Shown here: in pieces, positions 10,201 to 22,104 of the stretch
How positions within the stretch are numbered: position 1 is the stretch's first letter
How the letters are laid out: each line of letters opens with the position of its first letter
Assembly (NCBI GenBank): GCA_009869945.1
Contig: WIXG01000204.1
Span: forward strand, 80,414 to 144,413
Direction: 5' to 3'
DNA: 64,000 bases
Origin: Mesaphorura yosii
Lineage: Eukaryota > Arthropoda > Collembola > Poduromorpha > Tullbergiidae
Notes under the pieces: generated by a model
The model's database searches: none
The model's input: only the letters and a program-made list of their open reading frames with translations
Told to the model about the DNA's origin: nothing
Position numbers and translations under genes: made by a program

Positions 10201-13200
10201 GAAACTATGACGACGACGACGGAACATGGTTCTCTTGGAGATTCGCATGGTCTCGAAGCTTCGCTACTGAATCGGAGCAGTGACGAGTCCGCTTACCTGT
10301 CACGAGACGCCGTCAGCGAGGAAAGACGCGAGCCCAGCTCCCGATCGCGCTCGCGCAGCGCCTCCAGCCGCTTCCTCTCGTCTGCGAGCAGCTGCCTCCG
10401 CTCCTCCTGCAGCTGCTCACGCAGCGTGTTGATGTAGTTGGGGAACTCAGACTCGCTCATCTGGCTGTAGCCACCCGGCCCGCCGCCCCGGTGCAGGAGG
10501 TGGCGTAGGTCAGGCGGGAGGCACGCGGCCAACTCCTCCATGTTGGTGCTCCAACTGTCCCACGTCTTGTAGCTCGGGTACAGCCCAGATAGCACCGACG
10601 TCGTCGTCGTCAGCTCGGTGGGATGCGTCAGCCCTGACGTGGTCGTCCGAAGTCGCATGCTCGAGAGCAGCGACGGCTGCGAGAAAAGCGAGGCAGAGAG
10701 CGGAAACTGTGCAGATGTCCCCAGCATGGAGCCCTGCTGCTGCGAGAAGTGAGGCGGTGGAACCGTGCTTAGAATGCTCGACCCTGGAATACAGAAAAAA
10801 TTAACTCAGCCTTTCGGTCATGAAATCGAGATTACCGAGATCAGGCACGATGTGTAAGAATTTGGCAATTCTATCGGTTGGAGTTGTTAAAAACATTTCT
10901 TAATGTTATAATGAGTCACCTTGAAGTAGGCCCAGGGCTGATCCTGGTCGTGGCACAGGCTCCACGGCTATCTTCCGTAGGTTGCTTTCGCTCGCACTGG
11001 GTCGAGTCAGGCCGCCGAGACCGAAAGAACGCTCGTCAATTCGATAGGAAGGCGACATCGATCTGAACATTAAAATTGCAAAATTGCAGCACGTATTAAA
11101 TTTGCAAAGCAATGAAAATAAACGTGAGTGATTTACCTAAATGCTTCGTGTACTCGTTGTCTTTCTCGCTTCTTGCTGGAAGGCAGTGGGGCCGCTTCTT
11201 GATCGGGTGGCAGACAGGGAAGTTTGCGTCTCATTCGCAACGACTTTTGTGAGTCTGTCTCGCTCATCGTGTCAGAGGAGTCGTAAGCGAGCGCGGCCAG
11301 TTCTCGTCCGCTGCGAGGAGTGCCCACGGGCGTGAGGACGGGCGTCGTCGCTCCGAGTGGAGTCACCGCCAGCGGCTGCATAAGCACATTCGGTGTGAGG
11401 CTCATGCCGCCCGTCACAGAGGAGGGGATGAGCAAGGCGGAGGAGGCGATCAGGTCGCGCCGGATGTCGGTGGAGCCCGAGGGAAAGTGTGCACGTCGGC
11501 TGGACTTCTTCAGGTGCTGCTGCTGGTGTTGCAGTGCCATCTGCTGCTGGTACATGAACGCCTGTGACGGAGACATACCACCAATCACACCGACGCCAAG
11601 CGGCTGCTGTTGAGCACCCAGCGCCATGCCGGCAACGCCCAACTGCGCAGCCTGCTGCTGGGCCGCTGTTTGACCGAGCAGGGCACCGGCCCCCAAATCC
11701 ACGCCAGGTAGGCCGCTTGGCTGTGAGGAGTACGGAAACTGCTGCAGGAGACTCTTTTGTTGCTGGAGGAGCTGCTGTTGCTGCTGTTGCAGAGTGGGAT
11801 CCTCTCGCACTGCGAAGGCTGACGGTTGCGTGGGCTGGAGCAGAGTCGACTGTGGCTGCGAAAGTTGTTGCTGCATCGGAGGCTGTGGGACGCCCCCCTG
11901 AAGTTGGTGCTGCTGTTCAAGAGTGGTTCCGTACTGAGGAATGGGCTGCAGAAACTGTTCGTAGGGCGAACGTGGCTGGGCCATCCCCTGCGCCTGCTGC
12001 GAGCGCATAAACATGTCAAGCTTGTCGTCGGTGGGCGATGGGCGCGGCGAAGTCCCGAGACCCAAAGCACGGCTGAAGTCCGCGATGAGGCCACTGATGG
12101 ATTTGTTCGGGCCTTGTCCTGGAGCCCCAGGCTGAGCGCCCGGTGCCAAGTGCGGGTCGATGGCAGTCGACTGCTGCTGTCCCGTGCTGAGATACTGCTG
12201 CTGGGCCTGAGCTGAATGTGAGTCGGGCTGAAAGGGTGACGTCGAGCGAATGTCCCAGGGACTCAGTTGAGTCCCAGACGCTTGTTGCTGTGCTTGTTGC
12301 GCTTCTAGTTGCTGTTGGTTCTGCAGCAATTGCTGCGCCATCATCTGCTGCTGCTGGATCTGCTGCTGTTGTTGCTGTGATGGTGCTGTGGGCGCAGGGG
12401 CCGAGGTGGGTTGCTGAAAGTACGAGCCAGGGGCCGTCAGACCGGGAGTTTGTTGCTGTGCGCCAGGCGCGAAGGGCCCCGAAACTGCCGGAGGGGCATG
12501 AAGCGGATCTGGCTGAGAGTACTGAGGTAGTGCTGGTTGCTGTGTCTGCTGCTGCGGGAGCATGTTGGGGTCCAGGGGCCCTAAAACAGGCATCTGGGGC
12601 ACTGCTGGCTGCATGGGTTGTCCTGGAGGCTGCTGCTGCTGCATTCCGTACGCGGGATCCATGGAGGTAGGCACTGCGTACTGTGACTGCCGCATCTGGT
12701 TCTGATTGTTCCACTCGTTGATATTGTCAACCGTCCGCTGCATCTGAAAAGCCCACAAGGGACATATAAAGTGCTAACCATCACCACCGCTAAATAAATA
12801 ATATCCCAAAGTAATGAAATCATAGAGCACAGAAGTTGTCTGAATTATGCAACCTGGGGGAAAACTGTTGAACTTGGTGGGAATGCGAACAACGTGGAAA
12901 AGTCAAAAATATATCTCGGGCTGCCAAAAATGGGTAAACCCATAACCACATAAGATGTGCTAAGATAAATTAGCCGTGCTCCTGTAGTTCTAGGGAGATG
13001 CTTGAATATTGGAGCATGACTCGTAACTCAGTTACCTGCTGCTGCTGGAGTGTCTGCGGTTGTGGTGAGATTGAGTGAAACTCAGCTCCAGGATGCTGTT
13101 GCTGCGACGGCGGAATGAGTGGTTGTTGAGTATATTGCTGCTGCTGTTGCGCCAACTGTTGCTGCGTATTATTGTTTGGAGCGTACGCCAAGTTGCCCTG

Positions 13201-16200
13201 AGTGTCCAGCATGTGCTGCTGTTGCTGATGGTCCAGGGGCATCCGCTGTTGCTGCTGCTGTGCATGCATTGATTGAGAAGGCAGTCGGTTGTCTAGAGAT
13301 CGCTGAGGTCGCAGTTGAGGCCGAATCGCGTTATTGTGCTGCTGAGCGTCGCCGTGCATCAACATCCCGCCTCCTAGAGACACACCTACAGCTTAAATTG
13401 TGGACTAGGGGGCACGCTTGTGAAAATATGCGATTGCAGCTGGGTGCCAACGCTCAAAAACGGGTACCGGACCAGAGTTTTTCCTTTGCAGCAGCGGCTT
13501 ACAGTCGCAGCGGTCGGCAGTGTCGACGAGAGCGGCGAAGAGAGAAGAGATTTTAATCATGGGCACGGGAAAGGGTTGGTGGACAAGGATCGAGATTCAG
13601 GGGCGGCAAGAGTGAAGAGAAACATGTGCAAAGCTTTAAGTGAATTAAGAGACAGAGAAAGCATGAGTAAGAAATCTGAGTGCTGTGTTGCCCGACTGGT
13701 GTGGCCCCGTCTGTGAGGTGTGTGCTGAGTCTGAACAATGAAAGCGGTTGATCGAGCGATCTGCGTACGAGTGAGCCAAGAAATGATCATGATGTAGCGA
13801 CGGCAACAATTAAGGGACCAGAGTTTTTCCATGTAATACAAGAAAACAACCCGGAACGCAACCGAAACAGAAAACTCCGTGGCATGCACATCGAGCGAAT
13901 GAACGGCAACGGGGGCCACCACAACAACCAAATAAAACAAGGAAACACAAGAAAGAAAGCAACCAAGGATAACCACGTGTCACAACGACGAAGAGCAGCA
14001 ACAGTCACAGATTGGACAGCGGCGATGGCTTTACTTACTGAGTGAAGGGGTCGGGAGGAGGAGGGGTCGAGGAGCCTTCTCTCGTCTACATGTTCGGCCT
14101 GACGGCCTGCATGGCACTGCACTGCTATGGCTATGGTCATCAGTTCAGTCGCGCTTGGGGGATTCTGAGGGTCTATTCGTACGGAATCATCATTTTCATT
14201 CGCGTCTCTTTTCGCATGAGTCGAGCGAGCAAAGAATGCCGTGTGCAGTCTGTCCCGTGCGAACTGCGTCTGGAAAAACTCTGGTTCGACTTAATTCTTG
14301 TTGCTGCGGCGCCACAAAGTACACAGTCAGTCAGGCAGTACGAAGACGGGCACGGCCACGGCGATAGCATGGCATGGCATGGCATGACGGCGGATGAAAG
14401 AAGAGAGCAAAGAGAAAGTCGCACAAGAGCGAGCGCGAGCAGGTGCATGAGGCTGTTCATGAATCCGGAATTAGCCGTAAAAGTTTGCCCATCACATAGC
14501 CTCCTGCGCCCGGACTCGCCGTTTACGTTTGTCATATACACGACAGAGAAAGTCATCGGTTCGATCCCTGAGATTCGATTACGCGGTCGAAAGTATGAAA
14601 GTAGCAATTTAAGAAAAACGAAAGTAAACAACGCGTAAAATAGTGACTAGACTTTGACTATGACATGAGTAAAGTAAGACTGAGAACTGAGAAGAGACTT
14701 GTAGTGGCCTTGCCCGTCTCGGGAGGAGCAAGAGCCAAGATGCAGGGGCAGGGAAGGGAAATGGAGCTCGTGCATGCAGCGCTTACCTGTTGACGGCTGT
14801 TGTGGGTGCGGCTGTGAGTGAGACGCACCCTTCGTCTTGGTGCGGTGCTGTTTGGTGCGCTTGAGACTCGTTACGAGGTCAGCGCCCGTCGGACTCCCGC
14901 CCTCGTCCTCCTCCTCCGGGATCGTGTATACCTCGCCCGGCGTGTGCTCGTACAGCCCCGCCAAGTCGTCGCCCGCCATCGCACTCTGCGCCCCTCCCAA
15001 GCCGTACTCGCCGCTCTTCCCCGGCAGCTCTTCGTCCGACTCGGACTCCTCCGTCGAACTCGGGTAGTCGTCGAGCTCCGTCATCACGATCGACTTGCGC
15101 TGCTCGGGGTACTTCGAATGACGCACCGTCACCGCCGTGCCGCTGCTGCTCGCAAAGGACCCGGTCATGCCCTCGGGTGGTGACTGAATGAGGGAGATGG
15201 GCGACGGCAGTGGGCTGGACGACGCCAGAGACTGAATCTCTTCGGGCGACGGCGACGGCGAGCGTGGTTTCTCCATCAGACGCTTGGTGGAGAAGTCTTC
15301 CATGGCGGACTGCAGTTTGTTAAACTCCTCCATCAGCGCTTGCGCCTTCTTCTCCTCTGCGCTCGGGCTGTGGCGCGTGGGTGGTGCTGGCGCTGGCGCC
15401 GTGTATTGCTGTTGCTGCGGCTGGTGAACGCTGTACGAGGACGACGGGACTGGCTGTTGCGTGTGTGCTTGCATGTGTTCGGAGGGAGGCGGCGACAGAG
15501 TGCGGGCGGTGTACGAGTAGGGCTGTTGCTGCGGCTTATCCTCCTCTTCGAGACTAAGGGAGCGCGAATGCACGAATGTTTTTGCGAACGCGGAGTGGGT
15601 TGCGTGCGCGAGAGTGGTTGAGGAGGGGGTGGACACGGGAGTGCTCATGCTGGGAGTAAGTTGTTCGGGAGGGGTCAGTGGGGAAAGAATGTGCGACTCC
15701 TGCGAGAAGCCGTACGCTTGCACGGGACGCGACGTGTACGTCTCCGTCGGCATCCCCCGCGCGCCCTGCTGCTGCAGGGTGATTGGCCGCTCTTCTCGCG
15801 GCTGCTCCATCGACACTGTCACGGGCGTGCCCGCTCCCGTTGTCACTGCCGCTGCTACCGGAGCCCCAAACTCGATCGCGGTTCCTCTCCCGTTGTAGCC
15901 TGACGTATCGTATTGGGATGCCTGCGTCGTGGGAGACTCCTGCTCCTCCGACCTGTACTCACTTTCATCTTGCATTCCCCAGCCGCGTCCTTGGGCTTGA
16001 CCCGGACCCACACCGCGGCGTCCGTCCTCCCATTCCATCTGCAAACAAGAGACCAAGTTCGCAGTCGTCGAAAGAGAAATTTCGACAGAGAAACAAATTC
16101 GATTTCGATTTTAAAGCAAGAGCCCCAGTTTTTCTTGTTTGGGCTTACTGGTGGCACTTGTGATTGTGTCTGTGGTTGCTGCTGTTGCCTGCCGGGGCCC

Positions 16201-17524
16201 ATGGCCGCGCCTGGTCCTCCGCCGCCCATCCGCCTTGCTTTGATGCAGTTGGTGCATGTCCACTCCGGCCTCTGCAAAATCCAGCGGGATTTTAAGATGG
16301 AAGCCATGGGTATGCAAGCCGCTCGATCGAACGAGCAAAGGGCTGTACCTTTGTTTCTGGGTGCATGGCTGGCGCCCCGCAGCGGGTGCAGACCATCGTC
16401 CGACACACACTGCACTCGTTGCCGCCTTCGCGCAAATCCCGCGTGTGGCAGAGTGGACAAATGTTGTCTGTGAATCTCCCACTGTCTTTTGGTCTGGGAA
16501 ATTGTGTTTGTCAAATTATTAAATTAAATTATGGGTCATGGATTTTGAAGAGCCTACCTCATGGCTTGTGGCTGCTGCTGCTGAGGATGGTGATGGAGCT
16601 GCTGTTGCTGATGCAGCGGCGGCTGTTGCTGGTGCATAATTGGCGGAGGCACGTCCTGCTCCAATTGCTGCGCTTTGGCCATGACGTTCTCGATCATCGC
16701 GCGTTCCTCCGCGCTCAGGTGACTGAGGTCTGCAAAGACGAGTGCCGAACTGAGTTTATGGCGAAAGCCCTTAATTTGGTTATGCGACTGAGCAAAGCCA
16801 AAGCATTCTGTCAATCATGATTAACTTATGACAAAAGCCGAGCAATACATGATTGTGTTCTTTCCGAATTGACACGCTCAGCATGGTTGCTCCAATTAAG
16901 ATATGTCACATGTTCTAATTGGCATACATACTTTGGCATTTTGGGGATGCTTGAAACTGGCACAATTCATTAGGAAAAAGTGCAAAGTGTGAATGATTCG
17001 TTACCTGGAGGTTGGTCCAGCTGTGGTTGCAGATATGTTTGAGGTTGTGGAGTTCTTTGTCTCGACATGGAAGGCATCATTTGTTGCGGTTGGCGAATGG
17101 GTTGCTGCTGCGCGCCCGGCGCTCGCATGGGTTGCTGCTGCTGGAAGGGGCCAGACCCCCGCGGCGGTTGCTGCTGTTGCTGCGAGGGCGGTACTGGCTG
17201 TGGTCCGCTGAAGCGGTGAGGCGCTCCCACGGTCGTTGGCCCCCGCGAAGAGCCTCCGAACAGGGGCGGACCGCGGAGCGGGGCGGGCGACGGGCGCGGT
17301 CCGCTGAAGGTCGGGACACTGCCGTATGGGCGCTGCATTCCGAGACCCGGCTGTCCGGTTGGCCGCGGGAAGCCGCCCATGCCTCCGGGCCCTCCGCCCG
17401 GGGCCCGCGCCATGGGTTGCTGCTGGCCTGGTTGCTGGCCGAGGAGGCCTCCGCCCATGGCGCCAGGACCGCCCTCCTCGGTCCCCATGATGGTGTTGAG
17501 CATCTTACTCGCGAAGCTGAACAT
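4230..17524 (-). CDS. Fife: Fife-type (Piccolo-RIM related) presynaptic active-zone protein
   Basis: Fife proteins organise the active zone and promote synaptic vesicle release. Exons: 17524-17005, 16729-16558, 16493-16349, 16271-16149, 16038-14787, 13385-13036, 12743-11137, 11062-10920, 10783-10297, 9658-9490, 9106-8053, 6218-4665, 4586-4458, 4366-4230; phases agree throughout and total 2613 aa. A RIM-like helix (DLSHLSAEERAMIENVM) precedes a FYVE-type zinc finger of four CxxC pairs (CPLC, CSVC, CTRC, CTNC) split over exons 3 and 4. Long Gln/Pro-rich linkers follow, with a charged helical stretch in exon 9 and another in exon 11. The PDZ (about 5545-5870) holds GFRIVGGKEVP and LEVNGIPM, closest to Piccolo. 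One C2 domain (about 4260-4945) ends the protein; Piccolo and RIM carry two. Intron 11 is GC-AG. The start ATG has A at -3. A further isoform with C2B is not visible. Confidence 0.88.
6653..6694. repeat. CAACAGT-type short tandem repeats
   Basis: Imperfect units of (AA)CAGTC/ACAATC inside the long Fife intron. Simple repeat. Confidence 0.7.
6751..6793. repeat. CCATAATT/CCATAAAT tandem repeat
   Basis: Four to five near-identical 8-nt units in tandem within the Fife intron. Confidence 0.75.
6931..6954. repeat. (AATAATC) tandem repeat
   Basis: About three 7-nt units in the Fife intron, followed by more AT-rich sequence with TAATTA palindromes around 7240. Confidence 0.75.
7581..7595. repeat. 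(AG)n dinucleotide repeat
   Basis: About seven AG units in the Fife GC-AG intron. Confidence 0.8.
13386..14786 (-). other. Fife: Fife intron 5 (1401 nt)
   Basis: Donor at the end of the 16038-14787 exon (ACAG|GTAAGC) and acceptor CTGTAG before 13385. No supported coding exon or RNA gene is seen inside. Open frames here lack splice-compatible ends and have no recognisable product. Confidence 0.6.
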
Positions 17525-18327
17525 TGTTGCTGCACTGCGAAGCACTACGCTGCGTCGGAGGAGCTGAGTTCGAGAAGGCACCCTTCAGTACACGGAGCAC
17601 GGACACAAGCCACGCACGACGGAGCATGGAGGCAGGGAGGTGGCGGAGACGCCTTCTCGGAGGAGCACGGGCCGGAGCTGAAGCGGGATGAGGCGTCGTC
17701 CGCGGGTGGGTGACGGGGAGAACACATTGTTGTGTTGCTGCTGCTAATTATCACTGCACTAATTCACTGCTGGAGTGGCCAGTGGCGGAGGAGCAGAGTC
17801 AATTGGAGCATCGTGCACTGCACTGTCCTACGTGCTTGCTGGCTTGCTGGGCTCTGCGTGACTGGGACACAGCAACACTCGCCCTGCCTTGGCGTGCGCG
17901 TTGGCTTGGCTCAGCGTGTCGAGTTTCATGCAGCAGTCCGCCTCGCCTGTACATATGCAAGATGGGAGAGTCCGTCCAGAACCTGCTGCATTCTTCCCAG
18001 CGCAGCAGAGACGCAGCAGTGAAAGCAGAACAGCGCGGAGAAAGAAACCCAGCGAACCTCACGATGTTGTCGACCAAGAAATCGATAAAGTACAAGAAAC
18101 AGAGCGGCCCCGCATGCCCAACTCCGGGCTCGGGCTCGGCCGCACGCAGACACAAAACACAAGGCAGCCCTGTATTTGCATTTCGCAGCTCGCAAAACCG
18201 ATGAAAGCACAGAAAGAACAAAATGAGAAAGTGAAAGCGCGCCTTATCAATGCAAGCCCATGCGCTTACGCTTATAAGTGACATGACCACACACAGTCCG
18301 CATTAATTGATGTAAGAAAGACATGGT
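17525..18327. other. Intergenic: Fife 5' flank
   Basis: Lies upstream of the Fife start and downstream of the membrane-protein gene, both on the minus strand. It should contain the Fife 5'UTR and promoter. No TATA box or convincing open frame is seen. Confidence 0.45.
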
Positions 18328-18333
18328 TTTATT
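18328..18333 (-). terminator. Poly(A) signal of the single-pass membrane protein gene
   Basis: TTTATT on the plus strand (AATAAA on the minus strand), about 130 nt after the TGA stop at 18459-18461. Confidence 0.6.
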
Positions 18334-18458
18334 ATGCAAGGCCACAGCAGACAATTGCTCAATGCTCAATTGTTGAATGATGATTGCACCGTACAAAATT
18401 AACAATTCCCTCCTAAGGACAAAGGAGTGTAGGCTGCAGCTGCGTGCGCGCGCTGACT

Positions 18459-19376
18459 TCACTGCAGCAAATCTTCGTCAGACTGCAGCGCCCCTTCGTC
18501 TGCTGCTCCTCCATCGGCACCCACGCCGTTCAGCAGCCAGTAATTCTCGCCGACGTCGACGCCAAAGCTCGTGTTCGTGGTAGCTGGTGTCGTGAGTTGC
18601 GTTAGTGCAGGACTCGTGTAATTCTCGTCAGCGGACGAAGTCGAATCCACGACCAATGTGGCTGTCTTGTACTGCATTGAAATTAGAAAGATTAAATTTC
18701 TATGTTAGAAAGACACGATTGATGCTACTGCTAAGAGGGTCGAGTTTATGTAGGCCCTCACGAACCTCAGTCTGCTGGGCATACTTCCTGCCCGTGGTCG
18801 TCACGCTGGTCCCTGGTTGGCTTCGTGCATCCGCCTCGACGATGCCGTAGCTGTGACCTTCCAGGTCGCTCAGGTCATCGTCAAGTGGTTCAGTCTGACC
18901 CAAGTGCGTGTAGCGGCAACTGTCAAGCCTGCCATATGCCAAAGTAGAAAATGACAATGAATACTATTTGCTTAACCTTCTGTTATTTCGGTATTTCTGA
19001 ATACTTACTTGAGAGGTCGTTTCCTCCCTCGCCTCAATCCCAAGCCACCACGACCACCACCGTGCCTCAGGCGCACGTAGAGGTAGTAGGTGGCGAGAAT
19101 CGTGAGTGAGACGCAAATCACAGACGTGAGACCCAGCAGAAGGACGGATGACGATGACGACGAGGGAGAAGCCACGGTGGACCCGTCTCCGTGAACGCCG
19201 GGGTTGTTAATGACACTGCTAGAGTTGTTGGTGGTGGAATTCGAAGATGTGCTGCTGCTGCCGTTGTTGGTCTGGGTTGGAACGGCGGCCGGAGGCGACG
19301 ATGTAGGGCTAACGCCAACGTTACTGCTACCGACTTGTATTTGACTTGACTTGGGAACCGAAACGGAGTTATCCAT
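18459..19376 (-). CDS. Single-pass membrane protein with Ser/Thr/Asn-rich ectodomain
   Basis: I do not recognise the family. Exons 19376-19009, 18928-18766 and 18671-18459 join in frame to 247 aa. The N-terminal ~75 residues are rich in Ser, Thr, Asn and Pro with NNSS and NSTTNN runs that could carry glycans. One hydrophobic segment follows (VLLLGLTSVICVSLTILATYY, about residues 79-99), then a strongly basic Gly/Arg stretch. There is no N-terminal signal peptide, and an in-frame TAG sits a few codons before the ATG, so the segment probably acts as a signal-anchor with N outside and C inside (positive-inside rule). The cytoplasmic tail is acidic with Tyr in YTHLGQ, SYGIVEA and ENYWLL contexts, as in adaptor-binding receptor tails; that reading is inference. 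Confidence 0.7.
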
Positions 19377-20035
19377 GCCAGGGAAATATTTAACTGTGAC
19401 TGACTATACGATTCAATTTATTTCCGTCCGAATTTGAGTCGTTGAGTAACTACAACTGCTGTCCGTGGACTAAAAGGTTCAAGAGTGCGTGGGGGAAAAG
19501 TTGGAATTGAAATATTGCGAATGACGATGAGGAACATATTGGAAGTAAACAATTCTTCAGCTCTTCTGCTCATGCGCATGCGAGGACTCGTGGAAGCTGG
19601 AGTCGGTTGTCGGTCGCTGCGGCTGGCTGGCTTCCGCTTTCCTTGCATGCACAAAGACTTTTTAATTTTCTACTTCAATATTGCCTACCAAAAATCATAA
19701 TTTGGCTCACATTTGACGAAATTAGAATTTGGTCACAGTCATTAACCAATAAGTTTCTGTGATCTTGGCTCCTACGTGCCTTCGCCTAGTTTCATTGACC
19801 TGCATCGCCGATTAGCAACGGATTTGCTCGTTCTCGTATATTCTTATATATCGTTCTCAATTTTGCACGCGGAAACTGATGAATCATTGCAAATTGGAGT
19901 TTAGTGTTCACAGTTTTACGGTTGGTAAACAAGAACAATAATATTTTGATGATGCAGGGAACAACGAGCAACAACAGCAGCATTGAGCAGGTGGTTTATT
20001 CTGTGGCCTGTGTCTCTGTGCTCGATGCTCGAAGA
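19377..20035. other. Intergenic between the membrane-protein gene and the jun promoter
   Basis: Divergent upstream region of two genes, AT-rich and without a supportable coding exon. Short frames here start from non-ATG codons or lack splice context. Confidence 0.5.
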
Positions 20036-20149
20036 TCACGTCAGAAGGCGTGGACCAATCAGATCCCTCCAAAATCACGTCATTCTCTCCCCGTGCAATT
20101 TGCCCACTCGCTGCTTTAGCACGAATTCCTATAAAAAGGTGGTGACTCA
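20036..20149 (+). promoter_or_regulatory. Jra: Jun promoter: two TCACGTCA sites, CCAAT, TATA, AP-1 site
   Basis: Within 114 nt lie TCACGTCA at 20036-20043, CCAAT at 20055-20059, a second TCACGTCA at 20075-20082, TATAAAAA from about 20130, and a consensus AP-1 element TGACTCA at 20143-20149. TCACGTCA differs from the CRE/ATF consensus TGACGTCA at one base. The arrangement resembles vertebrate jun promoters, which are activated through AP-1/ATF sites by Jun itself. Transcription should start near 20160, about 440 nt before the ATG, with a probable 5'UTR intron ending at the CAG before 20592. Confidence 0.65.
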
Positions 20150-20600
20150 TCATTCCGTACCACCAAGTCATCGCTTATTGCTGTGGCTCGTCATGTGAGC
20201 CTGAACCTGACTTCCTCTCCATTCAAACTACCGTTTCTGTACCTCACTTTATGATACCGAACTTTTGCCTTTTGTGCTGCAGCTCAGGCATTTGCCATTT
20301 GAACAGCAAAGTGGGAACCACCAGGTTCGAGTTGCTCCAGACACTTTCAGCAGTTTGCAGCAATTTCATCCGATTTAACTACGCAATTAGTTCTGTTTGC
20401 GTGAAACCAGGGCTGGTCAGATGCAAGCTGCTCTCTGAGTGAATTCTGAACTAATTCAACGAGCAGAGAAAAACAAGGCAAGGTCACAAAGGGCAAGGGT
20501 AAGAATAAAATTGATTCCTGTGCGATGTTTGCAACGTAGACGTGAATTTCGCTGGATTCACTTACCGTATTTTGACTATTTCGACTTACAGATCCACGCA

Positions 20601-21542
20601 ATGATCAAGTCTGATCCGGACGAAGTCTCTTACACCACGATGACAACAACCGAACCGCAGTCACACGGACGTGACCACCTTAAGCGCAAGTTGACGTTGA
20701 ACATTGGCAGTGCAAACAATCTCGCGAGCATTCCCAGCATTAAAACAGGCTCCGGGTCACCGTCCGTGATTAAACGCACCCGTGCCCAGAGCAAACTCGA
20801 AGTCCTCACCACTCCCGATCTCCAACTTCTGAAGCTCGGGTCACCAGAAATCGAGCGCCTGATCCTGTCGCAGACCAACAACCTGCAGACACCGACTCCA
20901 ATAAGCCAGTACTTCCTGAACAACGCTTCCCCCAAGAATGTGACTCAGGAGCAGGAGATTTACGTGAAAGGTTTCCAGGAGGCATTAAGCAAACTGCATC
21001 AGCAGAACGCTGGTATTGCTCCGTCGGCGGCCGAGTCTGATTCACTCACAATCTCAGCCCATGATAGCAACAACAATACAGATTGGTCATCCACGTGCTC
21101 CGAGGACAGTTCCAGCATGCACCAGACGCCCGCTGCAGCTCCAGCCACCATGAAACGCGGAGGTGGTCGCAAGAACACGACCCGAGTCACCAATACGCGA
21201 TCAAGAGCTACGACGCGCAGGCAAACCAGCACCACATCCAGCGGGAGCAGCGTCACAAACAAGTCGTCGCTGCTAAACCCCATCGACATGGGCAGTCAGG
21301 AGAAGATCAAGCTGGAGCGCAAGCGACAGCGGAACCGAGTCGCGGCCTCCAAGTGCCGCAAACGAAAGCTCGAGCGGATCGCCAAACTCGAAGTGAAGGT
21401 GAACCATCTGAAAGTGGAAAACGGCGAGCTAAACACGGTGGCCACGAAGCTTCGGGACAGCGTAAACAAGCTGAAGGCGGAGATCGAACACCACGTCTCG
21501 ATGGGCTGCAATTTTGACCACCTCAGCAATCTGTTGCAGTAG
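20601..21542 (+). CDS. Jra: Jun / AP-1 bZIP transcription factor
   Basis: Jun dimerises with Fos/ATF proteins and binds TGACTCA elements in the nucleus. It is a target of JNK. The 313-residue coding region is uninterrupted, as is usual for jun genes. The N-terminal region has the JNK-docking and phosphorylation block: [19 protein letters not shown] aligns with the two Ser-Pro sites of human c-Jun, the first being Thr here. A later TPTP matches the second JNK site pair, and PKNVTQEQE with [12 protein letters not shown] follows. The basic region ([20 protein letters not shown]) and a leucine zipper with heptads L/V-L-V-L lie at about residues 235-300. I chose the ATG at 20601 because the frame upstream crosses a splice acceptor (TTACAG, 20591). 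The C-terminus carries the conserved VSMGCNF-like motif of Jun proteins. Confidence 0.95.
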   Translation: MIKSDPDEVSYTTMTTTEPQSHGRDHLKRKLTLNIGSANNLASIPSIKTGSGSPSVIKRTRAQSKLEVLTTPDLQLLKLGSPEIERLILSQTNNLQTPTPISQYFLNNASPKNVTQEQEIYVKGFQEALSKLHQQNAGIAPSAAESDSLTISAHDSNNNTDWSSTCSEDSSSMHQTPAAAPATMKRGGGRKNTTRVTNTRSRATTRRQTSTTSSGSSVTNKSSLLNPIDMGSQEKIKLERKRQRNRVAASKCRKRKLERIAKLEVKVNHLKVENGELNTVATKLRDSVNKLKAEIEHHVSMGCNFDHLSNLLQ

Positions 21543-22082
21543 TACGCAAGCACCGCTTAGTTGACTAACAATACGCAATAGACAGTCTCTGCGATTGCTC
21601 TAGAAAATTGTAGGCCTGTAAACTGATTGTATTCAGAATTCCATGCACTTTTATACATATATTTTCTATTATGCAATCATTCTTTATTGTAAGCTGAGGG
21701 CAAGGCTTCGCTCGTAGGTTCTATTGTGTTACAGTTAGTACGATTAGACACAAATTACGACACTGATTTAGTGCAATAATTGCTAAATATGCAAGGCAAG
21801 TAAGTGTACACAAAGCAGACTATTTTGTTATTCCATTCTATATTATCGCAAGTCTTCAACTAACTTCGCCTCTAGCCTGGACATGTGAACGCGGAAGCGT
21901 GCGTATTTTTGTGACGAAGATCCAAATTCAAATCCAATCAGTAGTTAGAGATAGCGCATAGAATTTAATCAAGAACGCTTAGTAGCAAAGCAACTGTATT
22001 GTTGACATCATTGTTTCTGTTCGTTCCCTTGTTGCTTTGTTTGGGACAATATCTTTAACATTGAAGTTGAAATGTGATTTGC

Positions 22083-22088
22083 AATAAA
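22083..22088 (+). terminator. Jra: Poly(A) signal of jun
   Basis: AATAAA 541 nt after the stop, giving an AT-rich 3'UTR of about 560 nt, as expected for an unstable immediate-early mRNA. Confidence 0.55.
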
Positions 22089-22104
22089 TGCTATCAACAA
22101 ATTA

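Noticed and set aside
14545-14575. GGTTCGATCC resembling a tRNA T-arm
   Set aside because: The flanking bases do not form a T stem, and no acceptor or anticodon arm lies at the right distance.
17525-17581. Fife start 19 codons further upstream
   Set aside because: The upstream codon is GTG, not ATG; the ATG at 17524 has a good context.
16970-17581. Apparent tandem duplication within Gln/Pro-rich Fife exons
   Set aside because: Similarity is only poly-Gln and Pro/Gly bias; no unit repeats above that level.
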